Source: Methylobacterium longum
GTDB taxonomy: Bacteria > Pseudomonadota > Alphaproteobacteria > Rhizobiales > Beijerinckiaceae
Length of the DNA stretch: 64,000 bases
Direction of reading: 5' to 3'
Assembly (NCBI RefSeq): GCF_022179385.1
Contig: NZ_BPQS01000002.1
Coordinates: forward strand, 124,001 to 188,000
A program made the translations under genes and the position numbers. Below the pieces are notes generated by a model. It did not search any database, was not told where the DNA came from, and was given only the letters and a program-made list of their open reading frames with translations. Every line of letters begins with the position of its first letter. Positions within the stretch are counted from its first letter, which is position 1. Shown here in pieces: positions 42,792 to 51,611 of the stretch.

Positions 42792-44204
42792 TCAGACCTG
42801 CATCAGGCGGATGTTGTTGGTGGTGCCGCTGACGTGGAACGGGATGCCTGCGGTGACGACGATGATGTCGTTCGCCTTGGCGAAACCCTCGGCTTGGGCG
42901 TGGTGGCACGCCTTCACGGTCATCTCCTCGTAGGAGTCCACATCGCCCGTGTGGACGCTGTGCGCGCCCCAGAGCAGGCACAGACGACGTGAGGTCGCGA
43001 GACTCGGGGTCAGCGCCAGGATCGGCGGTTCAGGGCGCTTGCGCGCCACGCGTGCCGCGGTGGTGCCGCTCGCCGTGTAAGCGACGATCGCCTTGGCGTG
43101 CACGGCCTCGGCGAGCGTGGCGGTCGCGGTGGCCACGGCGTGCGGCGGCGTCTCCTCCTCACCGGGATCGGTGGCCGCCACGATCGAGTGATAGAGCTTG
43201 TGCCCCTCCACGCTGCGGATGATCCGGTCCATCATCGTGACAGCCTCGACCGGGTAGCTCCCCGTGGCCGACTCCGCCGAGAGCATCACGGCGTCCGCCC
43301 CGTCGTAGATCGCGGTCGCCACGTCCGAGGCTTCCGCCCGCGTCGGCGCCGGGGCACTGACCATCGAGTCGAGCATCTGCGTCGCCACGATCACCGGCTT
43401 CACCGCGAGGCGGCAGGCGCGGATCAACTCCTTCTGACGGCCCGGCACGTCCTCGTGCGGGATTTCCACGCCGAGATCCCCGCGGGCGACCATCACGGCG
43501 TCGGAGAGCCGGATGATGTCGTCGATCCGCTCCAGAGCCTGCGGCTTCTCGATCTTCGACATGATCCCGGCGCGGTCGCCGATGATCCCCCGCGCCTCGA
43601 TCACGTCGGAGGGCTTCTGCACGAAGGAGAGTGCAATCCAGTCCACGCCGAGTTCCAGCCCGAAGGCCAGATCGGCGCGATCCTTGGCCGTCAGCGGTGA
43701 GAGATCGAGCAGGGTGCCGGGCAGGTTGACGCCCTTGCGGTTCGAGATCACCCCGCCCGTGACGACCTCAGCGGTGATGGTGGCGGTCTCCAGGCCGACG
43801 ACGCGCACGCGCACCCGCCCGTCGTCGATGAGAAGCTCCTGTCCCGGCACCACGGCGGCGAAGATCTCAGGATGATGCAGCGGGATCGCCTGCTTGTCGC
43901 CGTCCGCCCCCTCCAGCACGAAGCGCACGCTCTCACCTGCGGTCAGGTCGAGGCGACCGTCCTTGACCGTCCCCACGCGGATCTTCGGTCCTTGGAGGTC
44001 CTGGAGAATGCCGATCGGCCGACCGACTTCCTTCTCCAGGGCGCGGATCGCGGCGTGGACCTTGGCGTGGTCATCCTGTGTGCCGTGGCTGAAGTTCAGC
44101 CGGAAGGTGTCCACACCGGCTAGGAACAGGGCCTTCAGCCTGTCGGGGGCGGAACTCGCCGGACCGACAGTGGCGACGATCTTGGCGTGGCGGTGACGGC
44201 GCAT
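42792..44204 (-). CDS. pyk: Pyruvate kinase (TtuE-like)
   Basis: 470 residues. Converts PEP and ADP to pyruvate and ATP. RHAKIVATVGPASSAPDRLK opens the barrel, VDTFRLNFSHGTQDDH the substrate loop, GIMSKIEKPQALERID the catalytic lysine-glutamate element, VMVARGDLGVEIPHED the metal site, and IVATQMLDSMVSAPAPTRAE the signature. The C-terminal allosteric domain is present. In the A. vitis tartrate cluster the fifth gene, ttuE, is also a pyruvate kinase, which supports the assignment of this array. Separated from eno by 74 bases and from ttuD by 43 bases. Confidence 0.95.
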   Translation of the reverse strand: MRRHRHAKIVATVGPASSAPDRLKALFLAGVDTFRLNFSHGTQDDHAKVHAAIRALEKEVGRPIGILQDLQGPKIRVGTVKDGRLDLTAGESVRFVLEGADGDKQAIPLHHPEIFAAVVPGQELLIDDGRVRVRVVGLETATITAEVVTGGVISNRKGVNLPGTLLDLSPLTAKDRADLAFGLELGVDWIALSFVQKPSDVIEARGIIGDRAGIMSKIEKPQALERIDDIIRLSDAVMVARGDLGVEIPHEDVPGRQKELIRACRLAVKPVIVATQMLDSMVSAPAPTRAEASDVATAIYDGADAVMLSAESATGSYPVEAVTMMDRIIRSVEGHKLYHSIVAATDPGEEETPPHAVATATATLAEAVHAKAIVAYTASGTTAARVARKRPEPPILALTPSLATSRRLCLLWGAHSVHTGDVDSYEEMTVKACHHAQAEGFAKANDIIVVTAGIPFHVSGTTNNIRLMQV

Positions 44205-44247
44205 GGTCGGTTCGGCCGAGAACGGCCGCCTCTGTTCCAGGGTCGGG

Positions 44248-45507
44248 TCAGGCGATCAGGATCGCGCGGAAGTCATTGACGTTGGTCAGGGTGGGTCCAG
44301 TGATGACGCCGTCGCCCAGGGCTTCGAAGAAGCCGTGGCCGTCGTTGCGGTCGAGGCTCCCTGCCAGGGAGAGACCGAGTGCCCTGGCACGCGTCGGGGT
44401 GTCGGGCGCCAGCACCGCGCCCGCGATCTCCTCCAGGCCATCCACGCCATCCGTATCCCCGGCGACGGCATGGATGCCGGGATGTCCGGCGAGGGCGACG
44501 CCGAGCGCCAGAAGGAACTCGACGTTGCGGCCACCGCGACCGTCGCCGCGCACTGTGACGGTGGTCTCGCCGCCCGAGAGCAGCACGCAAGGCTTCGGCA
44601 CAGGCAGGTCATGGGCGGCCACGCTCATCGCGATCCCGGCCATGACCTTGCCGACCTCGCGCGCCTCGCCCTCGATCGCGTCACCGAGGATGCAGGGGGT
44701 GATTCCCGCGCGCCGGGCGAGGTCCGCAGCGGCGTTCAAGGCCATCAGGGGTGTCGCCACCATCCGCACGTCGGGCGTGCCGAGCCGGGGATCACCCGGC
44801 TTGACGCTCTCGCCGCGACCGCTCGCGAGGTGCGCGCGCACGGTGCTCGGGATTTCGACCCGGTAGCGGTCGAGGATTGCCAGCGCGTCGGTGCAGGTCG
44901 TCGGATCTGGCACCGTCGGACCGGAGGCGATGTCGAGGGGATCGTCGCCGGGCGTGTCTGAGATCAGCAGCGTCACCACCCTGGCGGGATGGCAGGCGGC
45001 GGCGAGCCGCCCGCCCTTGATCGCCGAGAGGTGGCGCCGGACGCAGTTCATCTCGCCGATGGCAGCACCAGACCGCAGAAGTCCGCGGTTGACCGCCTGT
45101 TTGTGGGGGAGGCTCAGCCCTGTTGCCGGTAGCGACAGGAGCGCCGAGCCACCGCCGGAGATCAGGCAGAGGACGAGGTCGTCAGGCGAGAGCCCGGCGA
45201 CCATCTCCATCATCCGCCGGGCCGCGTCCTCCCCGGCCTCGTCCGGAACAGGGTGCGCCGCCTCGACCACCTCGATGCGGGAGGTCGGGGCACCGTGGCC
45301 ATAGCGCGTGACCACGAGCCCGGAGATGTCGCCCGGCCACGCCGCCTCGACGGCTTGCGCCATCGAAGCCGCGGCCTTCCCGGCCCCGACGACGATCGTG
45401 CGTCCGCGGGGCGGCTCAGGCAGGTGCTGGGCGAGGCTGACGGCGGGATCGGCCGCCGCCACGGCGGCTGCGAACAGCCGCCGCAGGAAGTCTCCGGGCT
45501 CGGTCAC
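44248..45507 (-). CDS. ttuD: Glycerate 2-kinase (MOFRL family, TtuD-like)
   Basis: 419 residues. ATP-dependent phosphorylation of D-glycerate to 2-phosphoglycerate; older literature called TtuD a hydroxypyruvate reductase. The DUF4147 N-terminal half contains TIVVGAGKAAASMAQAVEAA and DLVLCLISGGGSALLSLPAT with the glycine-rich nucleotide loop. The MOFRL C-terminal half contains PCVLLSGGETTVTVRGDGRG and VAGDTDGVDGLEEIAGAVLA. It starts 10 bases after ttuC, so translation is tightly linked. It joins the dehydrogenase step to enolase, which uses exactly its 2-phospho product. Confidence 0.94.
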   Translation of the reverse strand: MTEPGDFLRRLFAAAVAAADPAVSLAQHLPEPPRGRTIVVGAGKAAASMAQAVEAAWPGDISGLVVTRYGHGAPTSRIEVVEAAHPVPDEAGEDAARRMMEMVAGLSPDDLVLCLISGGGSALLSLPATGLSLPHKQAVNRGLLRSGAAIGEMNCVRRHLSAIKGGRLAAACHPARVVTLLISDTPGDDPLDIASGPTVPDPTTCTDALAILDRYRVEIPSTVRAHLASGRGESVKPGDPRLGTPDVRMVATPLMALNAAADLARRAGITPCILGDAIEGEAREVGKVMAGIAMSVAAHDLPVPKPCVLLSGGETTVTVRGDGRGGRNVEFLLALGVALAGHPGIHAVAGDTDGVDGLEEIAGAVLAPDTPTRARALGLSLAGSLDRNDGHGFFEALGDGVITGPTLTNVNDFRAILIA

Positions 45508-45517
45508 GATGCCCGTC

Positions 45518-46597
45518 CTACTCGTTGTCGCCCTGGACGGCCGCGATGACCGCGTCGGTGACCTGACGGGTCGTCGCCTTGCCGCCGAGATCGGGGGTGT
45601 GCAGATTCGGATCGGCGGTAACCCGCTCGACCGCGCGCATCAGCCGATCCGCCGCGGGCTTCTCGCCCAGGTGCTCCAGCATCTGGCAGGCGGTCCAGAA
45701 GGTCGCGATCGGGTTGGCGATGCCCTTGCCGGTGATGTCGAAGGCTGAGCCGTGGATCGGCTCGAACATCGACGGGTAAGTGCGCTCCGGGTTGATGTTG
45801 GCGGTGGGCGCGATGCCGAGCGAGCCCGCCAGCGCGGCCGCCAGATCCGACAGGATGTCGGCGTGCAGGTTGGTCGCCACGATCGTGTCGAGCGTCTGCG
45901 GCTTCATCGTCATGCGCATGGTCATGGCATCGACCAGCATCTTGTCCCAGGTCACGTCCGGGAAGTCCTTCGCGACCTCGGCGGCGATCTCGTCCCACAT
46001 CACCATGGCGTGGCGCTGCGCATTCGACTTGGTGACGACGGTCAGGAGCTTGCGCGGGCGGGACTGGGCGAGCTTGAACGCGTAGCGGATGATGCGATCG
46101 ACGCCCGAGCGGGTCATCATCGACACGTCGGTGGCGACCTCGTTGGGATGGCCCTGGTGAACCCGGCCGCCGACGCCCGCGTACTCGCCCTCCGAGTTCT
46201 CACGCACGATCACCCAGTCGAGTTCCGGACCCGAGACATGGCGCAGCGGGCTGGTGATGCCCGGCAGGATGCGGGTCGGACGGACATTAGCGTACTGGTC
46301 GAAGGGCTGGCAGATCGCGAGCCGCAATCCCCACAGGGTGATGTGGTCGGGCACGTCCGGCGCGCCCACCGCACCGAAGAAGATCGCGTCGTGGTTCCGG
46401 ATCTTCTCACGCCCGTCGGCGGGCATCATCACGCCGTGCTTCTTATAGTAATCCGAGCCCCAGTCGAAGTGGTCGAACTTGAACTTGAACGAGCCGGTTT
46501 TCTCGGCCAGCACGTCGAGCACCTCGATACCGGCGGCGATGACTTCGATGCCGATGCCGTCCGCGGGAATGGCGGCGATGTTGTAGGTCTTGGTCAT
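45518..46597 (-). CDS. ttuC: Tartrate dehydrogenase/decarboxylase
   Basis: 359 residues of the isocitrate/isopropylmalate dehydrogenase family, tartrate subgroup. NAD- and metal-dependent; known enzymes oxidise L-tartrate, convert meso-tartrate to D-glycerate and decarboxylate D-malate to pyruvate. Signatures: YNIAAIPADGIGIEVIAAGI at the start, FDHFDWGSDYYKKHGVMMPA, DHITLWGLRLAICQPFDQYA (substrate loop of the tartrate type, distinct from LeuB), IVRENSEGEYAGVGGR, and FEPIHGSAFDITGKGIANP near the cofactor site. All key residues look intact. Located between the transporter (39-base gap) and the kinase (10-base gap). Confidence 0.94.
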   Translation of the reverse strand: MTKTYNIAAIPADGIGIEVIAAGIEVLDVLAEKTGSFKFKFDHFDWGSDYYKKHGVMMPADGREKIRNHDAIFFGAVGAPDVPDHITLWGLRLAICQPFDQYANVRPTRILPGITSPLRHVSGPELDWVIVRENSEGEYAGVGGRVHQGHPNEVATDVSMMTRSGVDRIIRYAFKLAQSRPRKLLTVVTKSNAQRHAMVMWDEIAAEVAKDFPDVTWDKMLVDAMTMRMTMKPQTLDTIVATNLHADILSDLAAALAGSLGIAPTANINPERTYPSMFEPIHGSAFDITGKGIANPIATFWTACQMLEHLGEKPAADRLMRAVERVTADPNLHTPDLGGKATTRQVTDAVIAAVQGDNE

Positions 46598-46636
46598 GAC
46601 ATGTCTCCGTGAGTGGGGGTTAGGAACGGGAAAGGT

Positions 46637-47935
46637 TCAACTCGCCACGGCGCTGGCGGGCTCGGCGCGACGCCCCGCGCGGGCGACGAGGAGGGTGACG
46701 ACGGCAGAGAGGACGAGCAATGCGGCCACGAACATCAGGCCGCCCGTGAAGCTGCCCGTCTGGTCCTTGATCCACCCGATCGCCCAGGGGCCAACGAAGC
46801 CGCCGAGATTGCCGATCGAGTTGATCGTCGCGATACCCACCGCCGCGGCCGAGCCGGACAGGAACATCGTCGGCATGGCCCAGAGCGGCGGCTTGGCCGA
46901 AGAGATGCCAATGTTGACGAGGGTGAGAGCGGCGATGACCGCGACGGCCGAGGACGCCCCCCCGGCCAGCATCAGGCCCGCCGCCGCCACGAGGCAGGCG
47001 ATGACCACGTGCCACGTGCGCTCGCGGGTCTTGTCGGAGTGCCGCGCCCACAGGATCATCGCGATGATCGCGATAGTCGGCGGCACGCCGTTGAGGAAGC
47101 CGACCGCCATCGTGGACAGGCCGAAGCTCTTGATGATCTGCGGCGCCCAGATGCCGAGCGTGTAGAGCCCGGCCGAGGTGCCGAAGTAGATGAGCGCGAG
47201 CGCCAGGACACGAGGGTCGGACATCCCGGCCACGATCCCGTGCTTGGCAGCGACCTTCTTGCGCGCGTGCTCCTCGTTCATCTCCGTAACGAGCCACGCC
47301 CGCTGGTCGTCGGCCAGCCACTTCGCCTTCTCGGGCCGGTCGGTCATGTAGAAGAGCACCATCACGCCGAGCAGCGAGGCGGGGATGGCCTCGATGATGA
47401 ACATCCATTGCCATCCATGCAGGCCGAGGATGCCCTCCATCTCCAGCAGCGCGCTCGACAGAGGCGAGCCGAGCACCACCGAGATTGGCGCAGCCGCCAT
47501 GAACAGCGAGACGACCCCCGCGCGGTAGCGGATCGGGAACCAGTAGCTCAGGTAGAGGATGATGCCGGGGAAGAAGCCCGCCTCGGCGGCGCCGAGCAGG
47601 AAACGCAGCGTGTAGAAGCTATACTCACCTTGCACGAAGGCGAAAGCGAACGAGATGATCCCCCAAGTGATCATCACGCGAGCGATCCAGAGCCGCGCCC
47701 CTACCTTGTCGAGAATGATGTTCGACGGAACCTCGCACAGGAAGTAGCCGAAGAAGAATACGCCTGCGCCGAAGCCGAATACGGCTGAGGTGAAGCCGAG
47801 ATCCTTGTTCATCGTCAGCGCGGCGAAACCGATATTCACGCGGTCGATGAAGGCGATGAAGTAGAGAAGGCAGATAAAGGGGACGAGGCGCCATGCGACC
47901 TTGCGCATGGTGGTCTGCTCCAGCGAGCGCTCCAT
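46637..47935 (-). CDS. ttuB: MFS transporter, anion:cation symporter family (TtuB-like)
   Basis: 432 residues with about 12 membrane helices. Signatures of the ACS family: FICLLYFIAFIDRVNIGFAA in helix 1, FGAGVFFFGYFLCEVPSNII in helix 2, RFLLGAAEAGFFPGIILYLS in helix 4, and a central cytoplasmic loop with DRPEKAKWLADDQRAWL. This family imports organic anions such as phthalate, tartrate, hexuronates and allantoate. Its place as first gene of the array next to tartrate dehydrogenase makes tartrate the best guess. Divergent from the GntR gene across 158 bases that hold the presumed promoter and operator. Confidence 0.92.
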   Translation of the reverse strand: MERSLEQTTMRKVAWRLVPFICLLYFIAFIDRVNIGFAALTMNKDLGFTSAVFGFGAGVFFFGYFLCEVPSNIILDKVGARLWIARVMITWGIISFAFAFVQGEYSFYTLRFLLGAAEAGFFPGIILYLSYWFPIRYRAGVVSLFMAAAPISVVLGSPLSSALLEMEGILGLHGWQWMFIIEAIPASLLGVMVLFYMTDRPEKAKWLADDQRAWLVTEMNEEHARKKVAAKHGIVAGMSDPRVLALALIYFGTSAGLYTLGIWAPQIIKSFGLSTMAVGFLNGVPPTIAIIAMILWARHSDKTRERTWHVVIACLVAAAGLMLAGGASSAVAVIAALTLVNIGISSAKPPLWAMPTMFLSGSAAAVGIATINSIGNLGGFVGPWAIGWIKDQTGSFTGGLMFVAALLVLSAVVTLLVARAGRRAEPASAVAS

Positions 47936-47982
47936 GGTTTCCTCCTATCGCCCGCTGGCTCGCTCCATTGTTCCTGGAGCGC

Positions 47983-48062
47983 TATCTTCCATGCAAGCTG
48001 GCATATGGGTAGAAGCCTGCGAATGCAGTGTCAACCCCTGTTCCTCAGCAGGCATGGAAGAT
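47983..48062. promoter_or_regulatory. Candidate GntR operators between ttuB and its regulator
   Basis: Two 11-base arms in inverted orientation, ATCTTCCATGC (47984-47994) and GCATGGAAGAT (48052-48062), bracket the centre of the divergent spacer. Inside it, ATGCAAGCTGGCAT (47991-48004) is a near-perfect 14-base palindrome of the size FCD-type GntR proteins bind, and CTGCGAATGCAG (48017-48028) is a second partial one. Promoter boxes cannot be assigned with confidence. Confidence 0.5.
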
Positions 48063-48093
48063 GATAGGCATAGCTCAGCGGAGGAGACGCAGA

Positions 48094-48807
48094 ATGGCGC
48101 GGGCACGACCCAAGGGACGGCCGGACGTTGAGGACGGCGAGAGGAAGACCTCGCTGGTCGATGACGCCTATGCGGCCATGCGCGCGGCGATCCGCGACGC
48201 CAGCTTCGCGCCGGGCTATCAAGCGTCCGAGCAGGAGATCGCACTGCGGTTGGGCATGAGCCGCACCCCCGTGCACGAGGCCGCGATCCGCCTGCAAGAG
48301 GACGGGCTCGTGCGTGTGCTGCCGCGCAAGGGCATCCTGATCCTGGCACTCGCCCCGGACGACGTGCGCGAGATTTACGACGTGATCATCGCCATCGAGG
48401 GTCGTGCAGCCGAACTCGTCGCTGCGCTGCCGGACGCCGAGCGGCTCGCCGCCGCGCAGGTCCTCGACACCCACACGGATGCGATGGCGGACGCACACAA
48501 GAAGGGCGATCTTCCCGGCTGGGGCGAGGCGGATGGTGCGTTCCACGCCGCGCTAATCGAGCACGCGCGCAACGGGCGGATGAGCCGGATTATCCAGGCG
48601 GTGAACGACCAGTCGCACCGCGCGCGGATGCTGACGTTGAACCTGCGCCGCGGCCTCGAAGCCTCGATCGCGGAGCACCGCAAGATCGTCCAGGCGGTTC
48701 GGGCAGGCAAGGCCGCCGATGCACTGGAGGCTGCTCGTGCGCACCGCATCCGCGCACGAGACGAGCTACTGCCGATCCTCAAAAGCTATGGGTTGAAGCA
48801 CCTGTAA
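48094..48807 (+). CDS. GntR-family (FCD subfamily) transcriptional regulator
   Basis: 237 residues from ATG 48094, with GAGGAG upstream; the frame extends further but has no ribosome site. N-terminal winged helix: SLVDDAYAAMRAAIRDASFA, EQEIALRLGMSRTPVHEAAI and the wing GLVRVLPRKGILILAL. The C-terminal FCD ligand domain (from about residue 95) carries metal-ligand-type residues in ADGAFHAALIEHARNG and SIAEHRKIVQAV. FCD regulators sense organic acids or their derivatives. It is divergent from the transporter and replaces the LysR regulator (ttuA) of the A. vitis cluster. Confidence 0.92.
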   Translation: MARARPKGRPDVEDGERKTSLVDDAYAAMRAAIRDASFAPGYQASEQEIALRLGMSRTPVHEAAIRLQEDGLVRVLPRKGILILALAPDDVREIYDVIIAIEGRAAELVAALPDAERLAAAQVLDTHTDAMADAHKKGDLPGWGEADGAFHAALIEHARNGRMSRIIQAVNDQSHRARMLTLNLRRGLEASIAEHRKIVQAVRAGKAADALEAARAHRIRARDELLPILKSYGLKHL

Positions 48808-48878
48808 CGGTGTGCCCGCGCTGTGGAGCGGCCGTCAAGAGAATCGCCGTCCAATCAGGATGTCGGTGCACATGAGGT

Positions 48879-48985
48879 GGTGCAATCGCATCCAGTCCAG
48901 GATGGATAGTCAAACGAAACCTCTGATCGGCCCTAAAGATACTCCGTCGGTTGCATACCCAAGCCGAACCGCGTCTTCCGGTCAG
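48879..48985. repeat. Interspersed repeat A family, diverged copy 3
   Basis: About 107 bases with the same order of elements as the copies at 34121 and 36420 (GCATCCAGTCCAGGATGGAT, then TTGCATACCCAAGCCGAACC), but with more substitutions in the middle. Lies just downstream of the GntR gene. Confidence 0.55.
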
Positions 48986-48994
48986 ATCAGATCG

Positions 48995-49234
48995 TTAAGG
49001 AGTTGCCCTCAAGAGGGCCTGGATGAGCGTTCGGTGCATGAGATTGAGCGAGAGGGTCCACTCGATCTCCCACAGGAGGCGCTCGGCGCAGGCCCGCGCC
49101 TGTGTGCCCTCATCGAGTTCGTGGAGCAGGCGAACTTGCCGTTCGCGCCGCCGCTCGGTTTCCGAGATCTGCTGATCTGCGTCCGCGAGCGCGTCATCGA
49201 GGAGCGATGAGGTCGGGACCGGCGCGGCGGTCAT
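48995..49234 (-). CDS. Small helical hypothetical protein
   Basis: 79 residues, charged and helical (DADQQISETERRRERQVRLL, then ERLLWEIEWTLSLNLMHRTL). Its start overlaps the end of the preceding gene by four bases (ATGA), so the two are coupled. No known family. Confidence 0.6.
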   Translation of the reverse strand: MTAAPVPTSSLLDDALADADQQISETERRRERQVRLLHELDEGTQARACAERLLWEIEWTLSLNLMHRTLIQALLRATP

Positions 49235-49548
49235 CCCCGACCTTTCAGGTCCTGAAGGCGCTGGCGGCCGACCAGTAGGAGCCGCAGGTTCGCGTCGAGG
49301 AGGTTGAGCAACTGCTCGGCACTCGCGGCCGGATCAGCCCCTGTCAGCGCGTCCCGGATCGCCCACTCGTGTCGCCGCAAGCCATCCAGGGCGTCCATGT
49401 CGTCCCACAGCAGGTGCTCCAGATCGACGGTGTCGTAGCCGGTCTTGAGCAGGATTATCAGCGACGCGGTCCGCGCCGTAACCCGCATCTCGGCCTCGAT
49501 GACGTGTCGGGTCACGTCCCGGAGCATCTCCTTCAGCAGCGCCGCCAT
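49231..49548 (-). CDS. Helical hypothetical protein
   Basis: 105 residues from ATG 49548; ATGs at 49573-49579 and a GTG at 49587 would add up to 13 residues. MAALLKEMLRDVTRHVIEAE, then TGYDTVDLEHLLWDDMDALD and a leucine-rich end (LLNLLDANLRLLLVGRQRLQ). Entirely helical by appearance. First of a coupled pair with the gene above. Unknown function. Confidence 0.62.
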   Translation of the reverse strand: MAALLKEMLRDVTRHVIEAEMRVTARTASLIILLKTGYDTVDLEHLLWDDMDALDGLRRHEWAIRDALTGADPAASAEQLLNLLDANLRLLLVGRQRLQDLKGRG

Positions 49549-49651
49549 GGCTGCCCCCTTCACTCCTTCGATAAACATCATTACCACAGCGGAGGAGCAC
49601 CACCGCCCAACACCAAGGGCTTAACCAAACAGGAGCGACACGGAGAACGGC

Positions 49652-50173
49652 CTATCGGCGAAGCTCCGCGATCCTCTCGAACGCCGCTTCAGCCTTCAGA
49701 TAGCGGCTGTTGGCCTCCGAGCGGTGCCCTGGGTGGCGATCGGGGTGAAGGCGGCTGCGATAGGCTCTCCTCGCCGCCGTGACCAGGAACTCCGGGGCAC
49801 GTGGGTGTAGGCCGACCTGCCGGTAGGTTCGCTCCTCGTCGGTCTCCCGGCGCTCCCCGGAGTTCGAGCGCGCCCGCGCCAGATCGGCCATCAGAGAGGC
49901 GATCTGGGCGTCGCGCTCGGCGAGCAGAACGGCCTGCCCCCGTCGTTCGCGATCCGCATCCAATTGCCGCTGTGCCTGATACTGCTCCCGGATAGTGGCG
50001 GCGATGGCCTCCATTAGGGTCATGCCCAGCAAGCCGCCGATCCACAACACGAGCCCAGCGACCGGCAGAGGCAGACCTGCCAAAACGAGGGTGATCACGA
50101 CGGCGAGCCAAACGCGCAGCCGCCAGCCCGGCACCGACAGGATGCGGATCACGATCGGATGGAGAGTGGTCAA
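49652..50173 (-). CDS. Membrane-anchored protein with a J-like C-terminal domain
   Basis: 173 residues from TTG, overlapping the upstream gene's stop by four bases. Two close hydrophobic segments (WLAVVITLVLAGLPLPVAGLVLWIGGLL in pieces) anchor it. A coiled coil follows (AQRQLDADRERRGQAVLLAE), and then a short domain with an HPD motif in context: AARRAYRSRLHPDRHPGHRS and YLKAEAAFERIAELR. This matches helices II-III and the loop of DnaJ J domains, which stimulate Hsp70 ATPase. Such membrane J proteins usually recruit DnaK to a local partner, perhaps the 394-residue protein of the same operon. The assignment rests on the HPD and flanking helices. Confidence 0.72.
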   Translation of the reverse strand: MTTLHPIVIRILSVPGWRLRVWLAVVITLVLAGLPLPVAGLVLWIGGLLGMTLMEAIAATIREQYQAQRQLDADRERRGQAVLLAERDAQIASLMADLARARSNSGERRETDEERTYRQVGLHPRAPEFLVTAARRAYRSRLHPDRHPGHRSEANSRYLKAEAAFERIAELRR

Positions 50174-50397
50174 CGGCGGATGAGGAGTGCCGCAAGGACA
50201 TCACTTTGGGCTACGACAAGGACAAGGCCATCGCGCGTCGTGCCTTCCCGTGGATCGTAGGTTCTCACGAGCAGGCCGTGGGCATCGCGGGCGACGATCT
50301 TGCCGGTGGGGCGCTGCTCCAGGCGACCGATCACGAGGCCGCGCCGGTCGCGCAGGATCTGGAGGGATGCGGGTTGATGATGGGCAGAGGCGTCCAT
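50170..50397 (-). CDS. Small hypothetical protein of the coupled unknown operon
   Basis: 75 residues from ATG 50397, one base after the stop region of the 394-residue gene. RDRRGLVIGRLEQRPTGKIV, ARDAHGLLVRTYDPREGTTR and GLVLVVAQSDVLAALL form a repeating beta pattern (G-x-(L/V)-(V/L)-x-(R/T)) like small beta-strand repeats. The downstream J-like gene overlaps its stop. Unknown function. Confidence 0.65.
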   Translation of the reverse strand: MDASAHHQPASLQILRDRRGLVIGRLEQRPTGKIVARDAHGLLVRTYDPREGTTRDGLVLVVAQSDVLAALLIRR

Positions 50398-50398
50398 A

Positions 50399-51583
50399 TC
50401 AGGCCGCCTCGTCCAGGAGGTGCTGGAGACCCTCGGCGACCTCCAACATCTCGTTGCCCCAGCCCACGTGATTATCCGGCTCAACGAGGGCGTGCTCGTT
50501 AAGCAGCCGCGCCGCAGCGACGACCGTTTCACGTTCTCCTGGAGCGTGCGCCAGGAGGGCGACCCCGCAGGCCGCGAGCTTCCTGCGCGCGATCTGCGCC
50601 CGTTCGGGGTGAACGCGCCGGTTGTCGGGCCCATAGAGGCCCTCCAGGACAAAGCCTCGGTCGGTGTGCCGGAGTTCGGCGATCAAGCCCGGCTCACCGC
50701 AGCGGACGGACCTGAATTCCACGTAAACGAATGCGCCGAGGAAGACCTCGTTGATCTTCGCGGCCAAGCAATTCGTGTAGCGCCTTCCCGCATCGATGAG
50801 CGCCGCAGCGCTGTCCAAGACGATCAGCGTCGGGTCGCCGCGAAGGTTGAATTCTACTGGAGGCTCATCGAAGCGCGCGGCCCAGAACTTCACCAAATCA
50901 CCCCGATGTCCGCCCGGCTTGAGCCGTTTGAGGCTGGCTCGGATCGCGTCGTCGGTCGCCCCAGAGCACCGCGCCCGGATGTACGTCAGCGCGGAGTGAA
51001 GTTCGGTGACCTGAGGAAGTTCGTGGAGGCGTGACACGAGCGCGGGATGGAGGAGCACCGGATCCAAGGCACTCACGATCGGAATCTGGGCGCCGACGAG
51101 GTCGCCGCCGATCTGACCGAGGATCTTCACGCGCCGCCGGTCGGCGGGATCACGCGAGAGGTACAGTCGCCCGAGTTCGTAGTAGGTCCGGGGTTCGCCG
51201 ATCGGGTCGTGGCCGAGGCGTGCAAGGGTGCCGAGTAGGCCGACAGGTGGCCCAGCGAGGACTGCTCGTACCAGATCGCGGGGTCGTCGGAGACGAAGAA
51301 CGGCTTCGCCGAAGACGGCGGAGGAGTTCGCGCTGGTGAGTTCCGGCATGGACTCCGCAGACCGCAGGTGATGGGCGATTGCGTCGATGCCGAGGAGTTC
51401 GGCGAGCGCGAGCAGCAGGAATAGCGCTTGCCGTCTCTGCGCCCCGAAGCAGAAGCTCGCCGCGAGTAGACCGGGGCAGTCGTGATCAATTTCGATGATA
51501 CGCCGGAGAGCCCAGCCAGAAAACGGCTTCGGATCCGGCCGTCTATCCCGAAGTTGCTGATCAACGTCATGAGATAGCAGCAT
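50399..51583 (-). CDS. Large hypothetical protein, first gene of the coupled operon
   Basis: 394 residues from ATG 51583. I do not recognise a family. It has a helical N-terminal half (ALFLLLALAELLGIDAIAHH), an unusual centre (ALTYIRARCSGATDDAIRAS) and a C-terminal domain containing LDSAAALIDAGRRYTNCLAA followed by beta strands (FLGAFVYVEFRSVRCGEPGL). The phrase around RRYTNCLA is reminiscent of PcfJ-like proteins from mobile elements, where a similar RYxNCL pattern occurs; this is a hint only. Gene order is this protein, a 75-residue protein and the membrane J-like protein, each overlapping or abutting the next. Confidence 0.72.
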   Translation of the reverse strand: MLLSHDVDQQLRDRRPDPKPFSGWALRRIIEIDHDCPGLLAASFCFGAQRRQALFLLLALAELLGIDAIAHHLRSAESMPELTSANSSAVFGEAVLRLRRPRDLVRAVLAGPPVGLLGTLARLGHDPIGEPRTYYELGRLYLSRDPADRRRVKILGQIGGDLVGAQIPIVSALDPVLLHPALVSRLHELPQVTELHSALTYIRARCSGATDDAIRASLKRLKPGGHRGDLVKFWAARFDEPPVEFNLRGDPTLIVLDSAAALIDAGRRYTNCLAAKINEVFLGAFVYVEFRSVRCGEPGLIAELRHTDRGFVLEGLYGPDNRRVHPERAQIARRKLAACGVALLAHAPGERETVVAAARLLNEHALVEPDNHVGWGNEMLEVAEGLQHLLDEAA

Positions 51584-51611
51584 CCACCCAAAGTACCAGA
51601 TGTTCGAGTGA

